Source of the DNA: Lentzea sp. NBRC 102530
GTDB taxonomy: Bacteria > Actinomycetota > Actinomycetes > Mycobacteriales > Pseudonocardiaceae
Direction of reading: 5' to 3'
DNA: 64,000 nt
Assembly (NCBI RefSeq): GCF_030269365.1
Contig: NZ_BSTF01000001.1
Coordinates: forward strand, 186,001-250,000
Shown: in pieces, positions 53,947 to 62,214 of the stretch
Position numbering within the stretch: position 1 is the first letter of the stretch
How the letters are laid out: each line of letters begins with the position of its first letter
Notes under the pieces: model-generated
The model's input: only the letters and a program-made list of their open reading frames with translations
Database searches by the model: none
Told to the model about the DNA's origin: nothing
Translations under genes and position numbers: made by a program

Positions 53947-54987
53947 GTGCCCATCTACGCGCTGTACGCGTTGCTCTTCGCCGACAGCGGGCTGTCGGAC
54001 GCCTCCATCTCGGTGCTGCTCACGATCTGGTCGCTGACCGCGGTCGTGTTCGAGGTGCCGTCCGGAGCGCTGGCCGACCGGTTCTCACGGCGGAGCTGCC
54101 TGGTCGTTTCCGGTGTGCTGCAAGCACTCGGGCACGCGGCCTGGATCGTGTTCCCCTCGTTCTGGGGGTTCGCGGCGGGGTTCGTGCTGTGGGGCCTGGG
54201 CGGCACGTTGCAGTCCGGGTCGTTCGAAGCCCTGGTGTACGACGGGCTCGCGGCCAACGGCGACGAAGACCGGTACGGACGTCTCAACGCGCGCATCGAC
54301 ACCATCGAGCTGATCTCGCAGGTGCCGGTCGCGGTCATGGCCACCGTGCTGTTCTCGACCGGCGGCTACGAGCTGGCGGGCTGGGTGTCCGTCGTCGTGC
54401 TGCTGGCGTCGTCGGTGATCGCCCTGCGGTTCCCCGAACCCGAACGCGGCGGCGGCGACGAGGACGAACTCGGCTACCTCGACACGCTCAGGACCGGGCT
54501 GCGCGCGTCCGTGCCGATCAAACGCGCCGTGCTCGCGGTGGCGCTGGTCTACGCGATCGACGCGTTCGAGGAGTACTTCACGCTGCTCGCCCAGGACTGG
54601 CACGTGCCGACGGTCTGGGTGCCGATGGCGACGATCGGGGTGCCGTTGCTGGGCGCGGCCGGCGCGTCGCTCGCCGGTCGGTTGCCGCTGCGCGGCTGGG
54701 TGCTGTTCGCCTCGGGCCTGACGTTGCTCGCGGCGGCGTGGCTGGCGGTACCGGTCGCGATCGTCCTGCTGGGACTGTTCTACGGCCTGTACCGGTTCGT
54801 GCTCGTGCACGTGGAGACCGAGCTCCAGCACCGCATCGAGTCCGACGCCCGCGCGACCATCACGTCGGTGGCCGCGATCGGGTCGGAGTTCGTGGCGTTC
54901 GCGGTCTACGGGCTGTGGGTGCTGGGCTCGGCCTTCGCCGTCGCCGCGATGGTCCTGGTGGTGGCGTTGATCGTGCGGCGTCAGTGA
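53947..54987 (+). CDS. MFS transporter, N-terminus uncertain
   Basis: The protein has about twelve hydrophobic segments and an MFS A-motif-like loop (GALADRFSRRS, after FEVPSG). The first available start is the GTG at 53947, inside the first helix (PIYALYALLFADSGLSDASI). The frame stays open upstream to 53893 with helix-like residues (AWAWCSHLV) but no start codon, so the true N-terminus may be lost or begin at an unusual codon. Export of a drug or small molecule is a common role. Its end overlaps DUF1152 by 7 bases tail to tail. Confidence 0.78.
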   Translation: MPIYALYALLFADSGLSDASISVLLTIWSLTAVVFEVPSGALADRFSRRSCLVVSGVLQALGHAAWIVFPSFWGFAAGFVLWGLGGTLQSGSFEALVYDGLAANGDEDRYGRLNARIDTIELISQVPVAVMATVLFSTGGYELAGWVSVVVLLASSVIALRFPEPERGGGDEDELGYLDTLRTGLRASVPIKRAVLAVALVYAIDAFEEYFTLLAQDWHVPTVWVPMATIGVPLLGAAGASLAGRLPLRGWVLFASGLTLLAAAWLAVPVAIVLLGLFYGLYRFVLVHVETELQHRIESDARATITSVAAIGSEFVAFAVYGLWVLGSAFAVAAMVLVVALIVRRQ

Positions 54988-55937
54988 GGAAACGCGCGCC
55001 GCGGACGGCGGTCGTCCACGCTCTCGCGGTACTCCTCGATCGCGAGGGCCACGTCGAACGCCGTCCGCGTCTCCTGCAGCGACGGCAGGTAGTGCACGCT
55101 CTCCGCGAGCGCGTCCAGGTCGACGCTGAAGTACACGCCCATCAACGGGTTCACGAACAACTCGCTGCCCTCGGTGCGGGTCGTGAACCGCACGTCGCCG
55201 AACTCGCCCCGCAACGACGCCGCGATCTGGCCGTTCACGATGCTCGGCGACAACGGCGTCGCCTCCTGCGCCTGCCGGACCGCGGTCGTGTAGGCGCGGG
55301 CCTCGTGGCTGTCCGACGGGATCGACAACGCACCGAGGTACGCACCGCGCTTGTCGAGCGCCGCCAGGTTCTCCAGCACGTGCGCGTGGCACACGCCGTG
55401 GTGCGCGTCGATGCCGAACCCGAGGCTGGTCACGATCTTGACCACGCCGTCGATCCCGGTGACCGCGGCGAGGCTCGTCATGTCCTCGGTGGGCGTGCCG
55501 AGGTGCTGTTCGTCGCCGCGCAGCAGGATGTCCGTGCCGCCGTCGACCAGCACGACGGCGTCGATGCCGTGCTTCTCGATGATCGTGCGGTAGGCGGAGC
55601 GCAACGGCCGCACGCCGGTGCGCGGGAACGCGTAGACGGTGCCGCCGAGGAACCGCGCCAGCTCGCGTTCGGGGAAGTACGCGTCCTCGCCGGACGTCTC
55701 GGGCTCGACGGCGGCGAGCCCCGGCTCGAGCCACGCGTCGAGGTCGAGGCGTTCGAGGTCGCTGAAGCTCAGGCTCGCGTAGTGCACGCGCTTGCCGAGG
55801 TCGCGCAGCGCGACGCCGAGCGGGATGCCGGCGAAGACGTCGAAGCCGCCACCGGCTCCGGCGATCAGGACGTTGTTCGCTCTTTTGAGTCTCGCGAAGA
55901 GCGGTGGTGTGGCAAGGCTGAACACACCCGCGACCAT
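54981..55937 (-). CDS. DUF1152-family protein
   Basis: The protein of about 318 residues has the DUF1152 start (ARLKRANNVLIAGAGGGFDV), a glycine-rich Rossmann-like loop, and ALLDKR/LVDGGTDILLRGDE-type segments, with later TSLGFGIDAHHGVCHAHVLE. The family occurs in archaea and bacteria; its function is unknown. The start may be ATG 55937 or GTG 55925. Both lie inside the LLM gene, giving a 60-73 base overlap on the same strand, so the two are probably one operon. Confidence 0.8.
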   Translation of the reverse strand: MVAGVFSLATPPLFARLKRANNVLIAGAGGGFDVFAGIPLGVALRDLGKRVHYASLSFSDLERLDLDAWLEPGLAAVEPETSGEDAYFPERELARFLGGTVYAFPRTGVRPLRSAYRTIIEKHGIDAVVLVDGGTDILLRGDEQHLGTPTEDMTSLAAVTGIDGVVKIVTSLGFGIDAHHGVCHAHVLENLAALDKRGAYLGALSIPSDSHEARAYTTAVRQAQEATPLSPSIVNGQIAASLRGEFGDVRFTTRTEGSELFVNPLMGVYFSVDLDALAESVHYLPSLQETRTAFDVALAIEEYRESVDDRRPRRAFPH

Positions 55938-56563
55938 AGCTTTTCGACGTCGGCGGGGCTCGTGACTTTGACCAGCAGCCGGTCGGGGTGGTGGGCGAGG
56001 CCGTCGTCGAGGTCGCCGGCCAGCACGCCCAGTCGCGGGTGTGCGGCCTGGTCGCGGTACCTCGCCACGTGCTCGGTCTGGCCGGCGAACACGAACAGGC
56101 CGTCGTCGTGGTGCGCGGCGAGGTCGGCGATCTCGGGGGAGCGCGTGCAGGCGTGCCAGACGTACGGCGCGTTCGGCCACAACGCGCGGAGCTGCGCGTA
56201 GTTCTCGAACGTCAGCGGCAGGCCGTACTCGATCGCCCTGCCGAACCAGCCGAACACCTTCGCGGTGTTGCCCCGGCCCAGCACCAGGTCGGTGCGGCCG
56301 GGGGCGAGCAGGTCCAGGGTGGCGTACTCGGCGGCGAGCTTCGCCGGGTCGTTCGTGGTGATCAGCGTGGTGGCCGTCGAGAGGGCGATCGTCGTGGTCG
56401 CCGCGATGTGCGCGAGGAGCGTGGCCGGGCAGGACGAGCTGTACGGCGGGTTGTGGTGCTCGCCGACCGCGAAGACGTCGAACCCCGCCGCGTCGGCCGC
56501 GCGGGCCAGGGCCACGATGCCCGCCGGATCCTGCTCGCCCGCGGTGAAGACGCCGATCTGCAC
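55865..56563 (-). CDS. Shortened LLM-class flavin-dependent oxidoreductase
   Basis: The 232-residue protein is luciferase-like (QIGVFTAGEQDPAGIVALAR, VGEHHNPPYSSSCPATLLAH, LSTATTLITTNDPAKLAAEY, VLGRGNTAKVFGWFG). It follows the CE1758-like subgroup, whose members are about 330 residues; here the segment between ALWPN and APYVWH and most of the C-terminal third are gone. The flavin-binding barrel may be incomplete. It overlaps the DUF1152 gene by 73 bases. The loss may be a real compact form or early decay. Confidence 0.72.
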   Translation of the reverse strand: MQIGVFTAGEQDPAGIVALARAADAAGFDVFAVGEHHNPPYSSSCPATLLAHIAATTTIALSTATTLITTNDPAKLAAEYATLDLLAPGRTDLVLGRGNTAKVFGWFGRAIEYGLPLTFENYAQLRALWPNAPYVWHACTRSPEIADLAAHHDDGLFVFAGQTEHVARYRDQAAHPRLGVLAGDLDDGLAHHPDRLLVKVTSPADVEKLWSRVCSALPHHRSSRDSKERTTS

Positions 56564-56689
56564 GGCCTCCAGTGTGCCCGGATCGTGACGCCGCTACCGC
56601 CACCTGGCCGATTCCATCGAGGCGGGCGTAACGCCAGGATCTTCCGAACAGATCAAACCGCACAAAGCTGGACATCCGCGGAGGCCGCC

Positions 56690-57544
56690 GTGCTAGTCGT
56701 ACAGATCTTCCTGCCGCTGGCGCTCGGCCTGGTGATGTTCGGCCTCGGCCTGACGCTCACCGTCGACGACTTCGCGCGCGTCGCCAAGTACCCCAAGGCC
56801 GCCGTCATCGCGCTCGTCTGCCAGGTGGTCGTGCTGCCCGCGATCTGCCTCGGGCTGGTGCTGGCGTTCGGGCTCAAGGGCGTGCTGGCCGTCGGCATGA
56901 TGCTGCTCGTCGCGTCGCCGGGCGGCACGAGCGCGAACCTCTTCAGCCACCTGGCGGGCGGGGACGTGGCGCTCAACATCACGCTCACCGCGATCAACTC
57001 GGTGCTGGCGGTGTTCACGTTGCCGCTGGTGGTGGGACTGAGCATGGCGCACTTCATGGCGGACAACGCCGAGGTCGGGTTGCAGCCCGCGAAGTTCGTG
57101 CAGGTGTTCGCGATCGTGCTGGTGCCGGTCGCGATCGGCATGCTGGTGCGCCGGAAGTTCGAGGCGTGGGCGCTCAAGATGAACGACCCGGTGCGCATCG
57201 CGTCCGTGGTGGTGCTGGTGCTGGTGATCATCGCGGCGATCGCGCAGGCCTACGAGCAGTTGCTCGACAACATCGGCACGCTCGGGCCGGTGGCGTTGCT
57301 GCTGAGCATCTTCAGCCTGCTGATCGGCTACTACGTGCCGAGGCTGTTCAAGGTGGAGCGCAAGCAGGCGATCGCCAGCGCGATGGAGATCGGCATCCAC
57401 AACGCCACCATCGCCATCACCCTCGCGCTCACGGTGCTGAACGACGAGACGATGGCGATCCCGCCGGCCGTGTACGGGGTGCTCATGTACCTGCCCGCGG
57501 CGGTGGCGGCGCGGTTGTTGTCACGCAACAAGGCTGCGGTCTAG
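56690..57544 (+). CDS. BASS-family (bile acid:sodium symporter-like) transporter
   Basis: The 284-residue membrane protein has about nine helices and the BASS signature blocks LVMFGLGLTLTVDDFARVAK, VASPGGTSANLFSHLAGGDV and MEIGIHNATIAITLALTVLN. The family moves bile acids, sterol-like and keto acids with sodium. GTG 56690 is chosen because GGAGG ends 5 bases before it. It is divergent from the LLM gene. Its end overlaps the next gene by 24 bases tail to tail. Confidence 0.9.
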   Translation: MLVVQIFLPLALGLVMFGLGLTLTVDDFARVAKYPKAAVIALVCQVVVLPAICLGLVLAFGLKGVLAVGMMLLVASPGGTSANLFSHLAGGDVALNITLTAINSVLAVFTLPLVVGLSMAHFMADNAEVGLQPAKFVQVFAIVLVPVAIGMLVRRKFEAWALKMNDPVRIASVVVLVLVIIAAIAQAYEQLLDNIGTLGPVALLLSIFSLLIGYYVPRLFKVERKQAIASAMEIGIHNATIAITLALTVLNDETMAIPPAVYGVLMYLPAAVAARLLSRNKAAV

Positions 57545-58096
57545 CGGTTTGTCCGCAGTGGACAGTCGCTGGGCCCTGAGCGCGAGGGCGATGAGGACGG
57601 CGGGCGCGAGCACGTCGTAGATCAGGATGCCGCCGGTGTTGCCCGGCTGGTGGTTGCCCGCCGCGAACCACTGGTGGACGTGGCCGATCACCGCGCCCCA
57701 GAGGAACATGCTCGCGCCCAGGCCGACGAGCACGCGCTCCCTGGTGGTGGCCGACGCCGACGCGGCGTGGAAGGCCAGCACCGCCAGTGCGAGGTTGGCG
57801 AAGGCGATCTCGAACTCGAACGGGGTGCGCGCGAAGCCGATCGTGGCCGCCATCTCGTCCGGGACGACGAGGAACGCGACGACGAGCCACGCGCTGCCGC
57901 CGCCGAGCGCGGCGCCCGCCCACCACCGCTGCCAGGTCTCGAGCCGGGCCGCGGGGGACGGGCTGTGGCGGGTGCGCACGACCGCTCCGACGACCGCGAT
58001 CAGCAGCCAGAGCAGGGGGAACGAGGTTCGCGCGAACCGGACACCCCGGCTGGCAACGCCAGGACGTCCGGCTGCTCGCGACCGAGCAGGTCGCAC
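57521..58096 (-). CDS. DUF6790-like membrane protein
   Basis: This 191-residue protein has four to five membrane helices (SFPLLWLLIAVVGAVVRT, then WWAGAALGGGSAWLVVAFLV) and conserved-looking loops such as IGFARTPFEFEIAFANLALA and QWFAAGNHQPGNTGGILIYD. I associate this with DUF6790; function unknown. The only available start is GTG 58096, which lies inside the hairpin terminator of the upstream peptidase gene, an unusual place; a true start inside the frame at a non-standard codon is possible. Confidence 0.68.
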   Translation of the reverse strand: MRPARSRAAGRPGVASRGVRFARTSFPLLWLLIAVVGAVVRTRHSPSPAARLETWQRWWAGAALGGGSAWLVVAFLVVPDEMAATIGFARTPFEFEIAFANLALAVLAFHAASASATTRERVLVGLGASMFLWGAVIGHVHQWFAAGNHQPGNTGGILIYDVLAPAVLIALALRAQRLSTADKPLDRSLVA

Positions 58097-58118
58097 CGGT
58101 CGACCACCGGTGCGACCT
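58088..58118 (-). terminator. Terminator of the peptidase gene, 13-bp perfect stem
   Basis: Arms 58088-58100 and 58106-58118 pair perfectly around CGACC. It begins 5 bases past the stop codon of the leftward M28 peptidase gene and covers the putative start of the next leftward gene. Confidence 0.85.
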
Positions 58119-58123
58119 CTGGA

Positions 58124-59638
58124 CTAGCTAGCGGATCCCTGCGGCGCGCGTCCGTGCGACTTGCCGGGCGCGCGCACGCCGTTCACCGTCGAGGTGTCGA
58201 ACGCGAACGTGATCACCGCCGTGGCGATCGCGTCGGCGTTGACGTCCAGCGCGGTCAGGTTCAGGTTCGACCTGTCGTCGCACGGCTGGTGGTAGCACGG
58301 GTCGAACGCGACGCCCGCGGTCCCGCCGTACAGCGCCGCCTGCGCCGGGGTCTTGACCTCCTCCGCGCCGGTGAACAGCCCGCCCGCCGGGATGTTCACC
58401 GCGATGAACGGCCCGTAGTCGGAACGGCCGGAGAAGTCCGTGTCCTCCGACGGCAGGCCGCGGTCGGCGTAGAACTTCTCGAACACGTCCTCGATCTGCG
58501 CCGACCCCGGAGGGATCGGCACGGGCGCGGTACCGCTCGAGTCGTCGCCGTCGTAGATGCCGTAGAAGTGGTTCGGCGAGCCGACCATGTCGAAGTTCAG
58601 GTACAGCGCGATCCTGTCGCGGTCGGCCTGCGGCAGGGTCGCGACGTAGTGCTCGGACCCGAGCAGGCCTTCCTCCTCCGCGCCCCACCACGCGAAGCGG
58701 ACCTTGGCGTTCGGCTTGACCTTCCTCATCTGGACCGCGGTCTCCAGCAACGCCGCGGAACCGCTGCCGTTGTCGTTGATGCCCGGCCCGTCCTGCACGC
58801 TGTCGAGGTGCGCGCCGGCCATCACGACGTTGTTCGCGTTGCCGTCGCGGGTCTCGGCGAACACGTTCCACGCCTGCCGCGTCTCCTCGGTGAAGTCGAC
58901 CACGACGGTGACCAGAGCGCCGGGCGTGCTCAGGATCAGCTCCTGCGCGGCCGCGAACGTCGCGAACACCACGGGGATCGTGAGGCCCGTGACGTCACCG
59001 ATGGGCGTGACCAGGCCGGTGCGGCCGGGCTGGCCCTCGTTGAACAGGATCACCGCCGCCGCGCCCGCGGCCTGCGCGTTGAGCACCTTGACGTTGAACC
59101 CGCACGAGCCGCGCTGGAGCATCGCGACCCGGCCGGGCACGAACCCGGCGAAGTCGGCGGCCTCGCAGCCGCTGCTGTTGCCGTTCGGCGCGGGCGTCGG
59201 CGGGAGCACCACGTCGACCGGCTGGATCACGCCGGTCGCGGTGCCCTCGACGGGCTGGTCGAAGCCGTGGCGGTTGAAGTCGGTGTCCCGGACGAACGTC
59301 CGCGGCACGGGGGAGACGCGGACGAGCCGCGAGTCGTCCTCCACATAAGGGAAGTCGAACGTCTGCACGCTCGGTGAGAACCCGGCCGCGGACAGTTGCG
59401 ACACCACGTAGTCCACCGACGCCCGGTATCCAGGACGTCCGGCCGCGCGGTCGCCGTGGGTGTCCGCGATGGACTGGAACGCGTCGAGATGTCGCAGTAC
59501 GCCGTCGAGAGTCACGGCCTTGGTGAGCTTCGCGGGAGAGTTGTTGTTGGGATCAGCGAGCGCCTGTCCGGTCACGGCCAGTGGTAGAACCAGTGCCAGG
59601 ACCGCGAACAGTGCGAGCCGTCGAGGACGTTGAACCAT
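58124..59638 (-). CDS. Secreted M28-family metallo-aminopeptidase with PA domain
   Basis: The 504-residue protein has a Sec signal (LALFAVLALVLPLAVTGQALA), a PA insertion (about 130-240, PGRVAMLQRGSCGFNVKVLN) and an M28 zinc peptidase domain. Zinc and catalytic residues are visible: AGAHLDSVQDGPGINDNGSG, WWGAEEEGLLGSEHY with Glu-Glu, LNFDMVGSPN, and a late His in CYHQPCDD. It should trim N-terminal residues from peptides outside the cell, like Streptomyces griseus aminopeptidase. Confidence 0.93.
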   Translation of the reverse strand: MVQRPRRLALFAVLALVLPLAVTGQALADPNNNSPAKLTKAVTLDGVLRHLDAFQSIADTHGDRAAGRPGYRASVDYVVSQLSAAGFSPSVQTFDFPYVEDDSRLVRVSPVPRTFVRDTDFNRHGFDQPVEGTATGVIQPVDVVLPPTPAPNGNSSGCEAADFAGFVPGRVAMLQRGSCGFNVKVLNAQAAGAAAVILFNEGQPGRTGLVTPIGDVTGLTIPVVFATFAAAQELILSTPGALVTVVVDFTEETRQAWNVFAETRDGNANNVVMAGAHLDSVQDGPGINDNGSGSAALLETAVQMRKVKPNAKVRFAWWGAEEEGLLGSEHYVATLPQADRDRIALYLNFDMVGSPNHFYGIYDGDDSSGTAPVPIPPGSAQIEDVFEKFYADRGLPSEDTDFSGRSDYGPFIAVNIPAGGLFTGAEEVKTPAQAALYGGTAGVAFDPCYHQPCDDRSNLNLTALDVNADAIATAVITFAFDTSTVNGVRAPGKSHGRAPQGSAS

Positions 59639-59733
59639 CGGTATGCCTCCATGCGTGCTTCGCCGCCGAATGCACCCCCGAAGTTCCTTATCTGCCCGAT
59701 GTGTCTCGTGTTACACCGTTTGGAGGTGGGAGG

Positions 59734-60474
59734 GTGTTCCGCCTGCTGGAGACCGCCGTCCGCGTCGAGCCGCTTCCGGGCGAGGGCCTCACCAACGTGC
59801 TGCACCTCGTGACTCTCGCGGACGGCCGCAAAGCCGTGCTGCGCCGGCCCAGGGTGGCGCGGGACCTGCCGAAGTTCGTCGTGCCGGGCGCGCCGGAGGT
59901 ACTCGCGCACAACGGCCGCGGCGACGTGCTGGTCGAGTACGTCGAGGGCCGCCCGCTCGCCGACGCCCTGCCGGTGTCCGACGAGGTCTGGCGCAGCATC
60001 GGCGACGCGTTCCGCAAGATCCACCGGATCGGCCTGCTGCACAACGACGTCAACCTCCACAACATCATCGTGGGCGACGGCGAGGCCACGCTGATCGACT
60101 GGGACAACCCCGGTCAGGGCAACCCGCTCGACGAGCTGGCGGCGTTCGAGGAACACCTCTACCTGCACGGAACCGCGCTGCCCCAGGCGTTCTGGACCGG
60201 GTACGGGTCCACCCCGGACCCGGACCTGCTGCGCGTGCACCGGATCGCGGGCTGCATCGGCTGGCTCGCGAGCGGGGACTGGCGGGAGTGGGAGAACGAC
60301 AGGACGCTCAGCCCGGACAAGCTGGCGAGGGTCCGGAGCTGGCGGCGACTGCTCGCCGAGTGGCTCGCCGACCAGCTCCGGAACGACCTCCTAGCGGCTG
60401 AGGTCGCGGTACTTCAGGACCGACAACGGCCAGAAGATCGCCACGAACACCGCGGGCCACAGCACGGCCAGTAG
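59734..60474 (+). CDS. Aminoglycoside-phosphotransferase-like small kinase
   Basis: The 246-residue protein has the eukaryotic-like/APH fold: LPGEGLTNVLHLVTLADGRK (nucleotide strands), the catalytic loop LLHNDVNLHNIIV with Asp and Asn, and LIDWDN for the metal Asp. A Lys for ATP is likely KAVLRRP. It phosphorylates a small molecule such as choline, a sugar or an antibiotic. GTG 59734 follows GGAGGTGGGAGG. Its last 84 bases overlap the ABC permease gene tail to tail. Confidence 0.82.
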   Translation: MFRLLETAVRVEPLPGEGLTNVLHLVTLADGRKAVLRRPRVARDLPKFVVPGAPEVLAHNGRGDVLVEYVEGRPLADALPVSDEVWRSIGDAFRKIHRIGLLHNDVNLHNIIVGDGEATLIDWDNPGQGNPLDELAAFEEHLYLHGTALPQAFWTGYGSTPDPDLLRVHRIAGCIGWLASGDWREWENDRTLSPDKLARVRSWRRLLAEWLADQLRNDLLAAEVAVLQDRQRPEDRHEHRGPQHGQ

Positions 60475-61170
60475 CAGCGAGTTCTGCGCGGCCCAGGAGT
60501 CACCGCCGACACCGGGGTTGCCGAACAGCTCCCGCGCCGCCGCCACCGTCGAGGACAGCGGGTTCCACTCCGCGACCACCCGCAGCCAGCCCGGCATCAG
60601 CTCCGGTGAGACGAACGTGTTCGCGAACATCGTCAGCGGGAACAGGAACATCCAGGACGCCTGTGCCGCCTCGGGTTTGACCAGCAGGCCGAGGTAGACG
60701 CCCATCCAGACCAGGGCGAACCGCAACCACAGGAACAGCGCGAACGCCAGCAGGGCGTTCAGCAGCCCGTCGTGGAACGACCAGCCGATCACCAGGCCGC
60801 ACAGCGTGAGCACCAGCAGTTCCAGCGACGAGTTCACCAGGTCCGCGATGCTGCGCCCGGCCACCACGCCGGTCTGCGACATCGGCGACGCGCGGAACCG
60901 GTCCGTCACGCCCCGGTCGGCGTCCATCGACACCGTCATCATGGTCGTGGCCACGCCGAACGCGATGGTCTGGCCGAACATGCCCGGCATCAGGAACTCG
61001 ATGTAGTCGCCGCCGCCGAAGACGTTCATCGCGCTGCCGAACACCAGGCCGAAGATCAGCACCGAGATGACCGGGTAGGCGAGGTTCGCGAACACCCTGA
61101 CCGGCTCGCGCACCCAGTGGATCAGATCTCTCTTCGCGACGACCCACGAGTCGACGACCGCGTACCTCAT
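60391..61170 (-). CDS. ABC-2-type permease of DrrB kind
   Basis: The 259-residue membrane protein has six hydrophobic segments and the ABC-2 pattern of daunorubicin exporter permeases: RDLIHWVREPVRVFANLAYP at the amphipathic entry, IEFLMPGMFGQTIAFGVATT, and TVSMDADRGVTDRFRASPMS. It pairs with the ATPase gene just upstream, whose stop overlaps its start (ATGA). The complex probably exports a lipophilic drug or lipid. Confidence 0.92.
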   Translation of the reverse strand: MRYAVVDSWVVAKRDLIHWVREPVRVFANLAYPVISVLIFGLVFGSAMNVFGGGDYIEFLMPGMFGQTIAFGVATTMMTVSMDADRGVTDRFRASPMSQTGVVAGRSIADLVNSSLELLVLTLCGLVIGWSFHDGLLNALLAFALFLWLRFALVWMGVYLGLLVKPEAAQASWMFLFPLTMFANTFVSPELMPGWLRVVAEWNPLSSTVAAARELFGNPGVGGDSWAAQNSLLLAVLWPAVFVAIFWPLSVLKYRDLSR

Positions 61171-62111
61171 GCCCGCACCTCCGAAGTGGCCCTGTGCCCG
61201 GTGATGGCGAGGAAGACCTCGTCCAGCGTCGGCCGGCGCAGCGCGATGTCCTCGGCCTCGACCCCCTTCGCCGCCAACGCCGACGTCACGCGGGTCAGCG
61301 CCGCGACCCGGTCGGCCACGGCCGCGCTCACCCGGAACGCGTCCGGGTCGACCTCGGCGTGCGGCCCGAGCACGTCCGCGACGACCGGCAGTTCACCGGC
61401 GTCGCGGACCACGACCTCGATCCGGTCGCCGCCGAGCTGGGACTTGAGCCCCTCCGGCGTGCCCTGCGCGGCGACGCGGCCGGTGTCCATCACCACGATC
61501 TGGTCGGCGAGCTGGTCGGCCTCGTCCAGGTACTGGGTGGTCAGCAGGACGGTCGTGCCCTCGGCGACGACCCGTTTCACCTCACGCCACACCTCGCCGC
61601 GGTTGCGCGGGTCGAGGCCGGTCGTCGGTTCGTCGAGGAACAGCACCGACGGCCGCATGACGAAGCTCGACGCCAGGTCCAGGCGCCGCCGCATGCCGCC
61701 CGAGTAGTGCTTGGCCCGCTTGCCGGCCGCGTCGGTGAGCCCGAACTGCTCCAGCAGCTCGTCGGCCCGCGCGGCGGCCTGGCGCTGGGACAGGTGGTAC
61801 AGCCTGCCCCACATGATCAGGTTCTCCTTGCCGGTCAGCACGTCGTCGACCGTGGACTGCTGGCCGTTCAACGCCACCTGCCGCCGCACGGCTGGTGCCT
61901 CGCGCACCACGTCGTGACCAGCCACCTCGGCACGGCCGCCGTCCAGGCGCAGCAACGTGGCCAGGATGCGCACCGCCGTGGTCTTGCCGGCGCCGTTCGG
62001 GCCGAGCAGCCCGCACACCGTTCCGGCGGGCACGGACAGGTCGAACCCGTCGAGTGCCCAGTTCCTGTCGAATCTCTTGCGCAGGCCTTCCGCGTGCACC
62101 GCGTGTCCCAC
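61167..62111 (-). CDS. DrrA-type ABC transporter ATPase
   Basis: The 314-residue ATPase has Walker A GPNGAGKTTAVR, signature HYSGGMRRRLDLASSF, Walker B VLFLDEPTTGLDPRNRGEVW, H-loop TTQYLDEADQLAD and the C-terminal DUF4162-like extension seen in daunorubicin-type exporters (RRPTLDEVFLAITG). It powers the permease encoded directly downstream. It is divergent from a TetR gene with operator-like direct repeats in the gap, so TetR control is likely. Confidence 0.94.
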   Translation of the reverse strand: MGHAVHAEGLRKRFDRNWALDGFDLSVPAGTVCGLLGPNGAGKTTAVRILATLLRLDGGRAEVAGHDVVREAPAVRRQVALNGQQSTVDDVLTGKENLIMWGRLYHLSQRQAAARADELLEQFGLTDAAGKRAKHYSGGMRRRLDLASSFVMRPSVLFLDEPTTGLDPRNRGEVWREVKRVVAEGTTVLLTTQYLDEADQLADQIVVMDTGRVAAQGTPEGLKSQLGGDRIEVVVRDAGELPVVADVLGPHAEVDPDAFRVSAAVADRVAALTRVTSALAAKGVEAEDIALRRPTLDEVFLAITGHRATSEVRA

Positions 62112-62135
62112 GACTTCACCCCCGGTGGCTTAACT

Positions 62136-62166
62136 GCGTACGTTGTAAGCTGAGGCGTACGTTGTA
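62136..62166. promoter_or_regulatory. Direct-repeat operator GCGTACGTTGTA x2 between TetR and exporter
   Basis: Two exact 12-bp copies (62136-62147 and 62155-62166) lie 19 bases apart, nearly two helix turns, in the gap between the divergent exporter and TetR starts. Each contains the palindrome CGTACG, so dimers could sit side by side on the same DNA face. Confidence 0.72.
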
Positions 62167-62214
62167 CACGGTTCTAGGATTCACATGCAAGCGCGTTGTG
62201 AACGAGGGGGTTGG

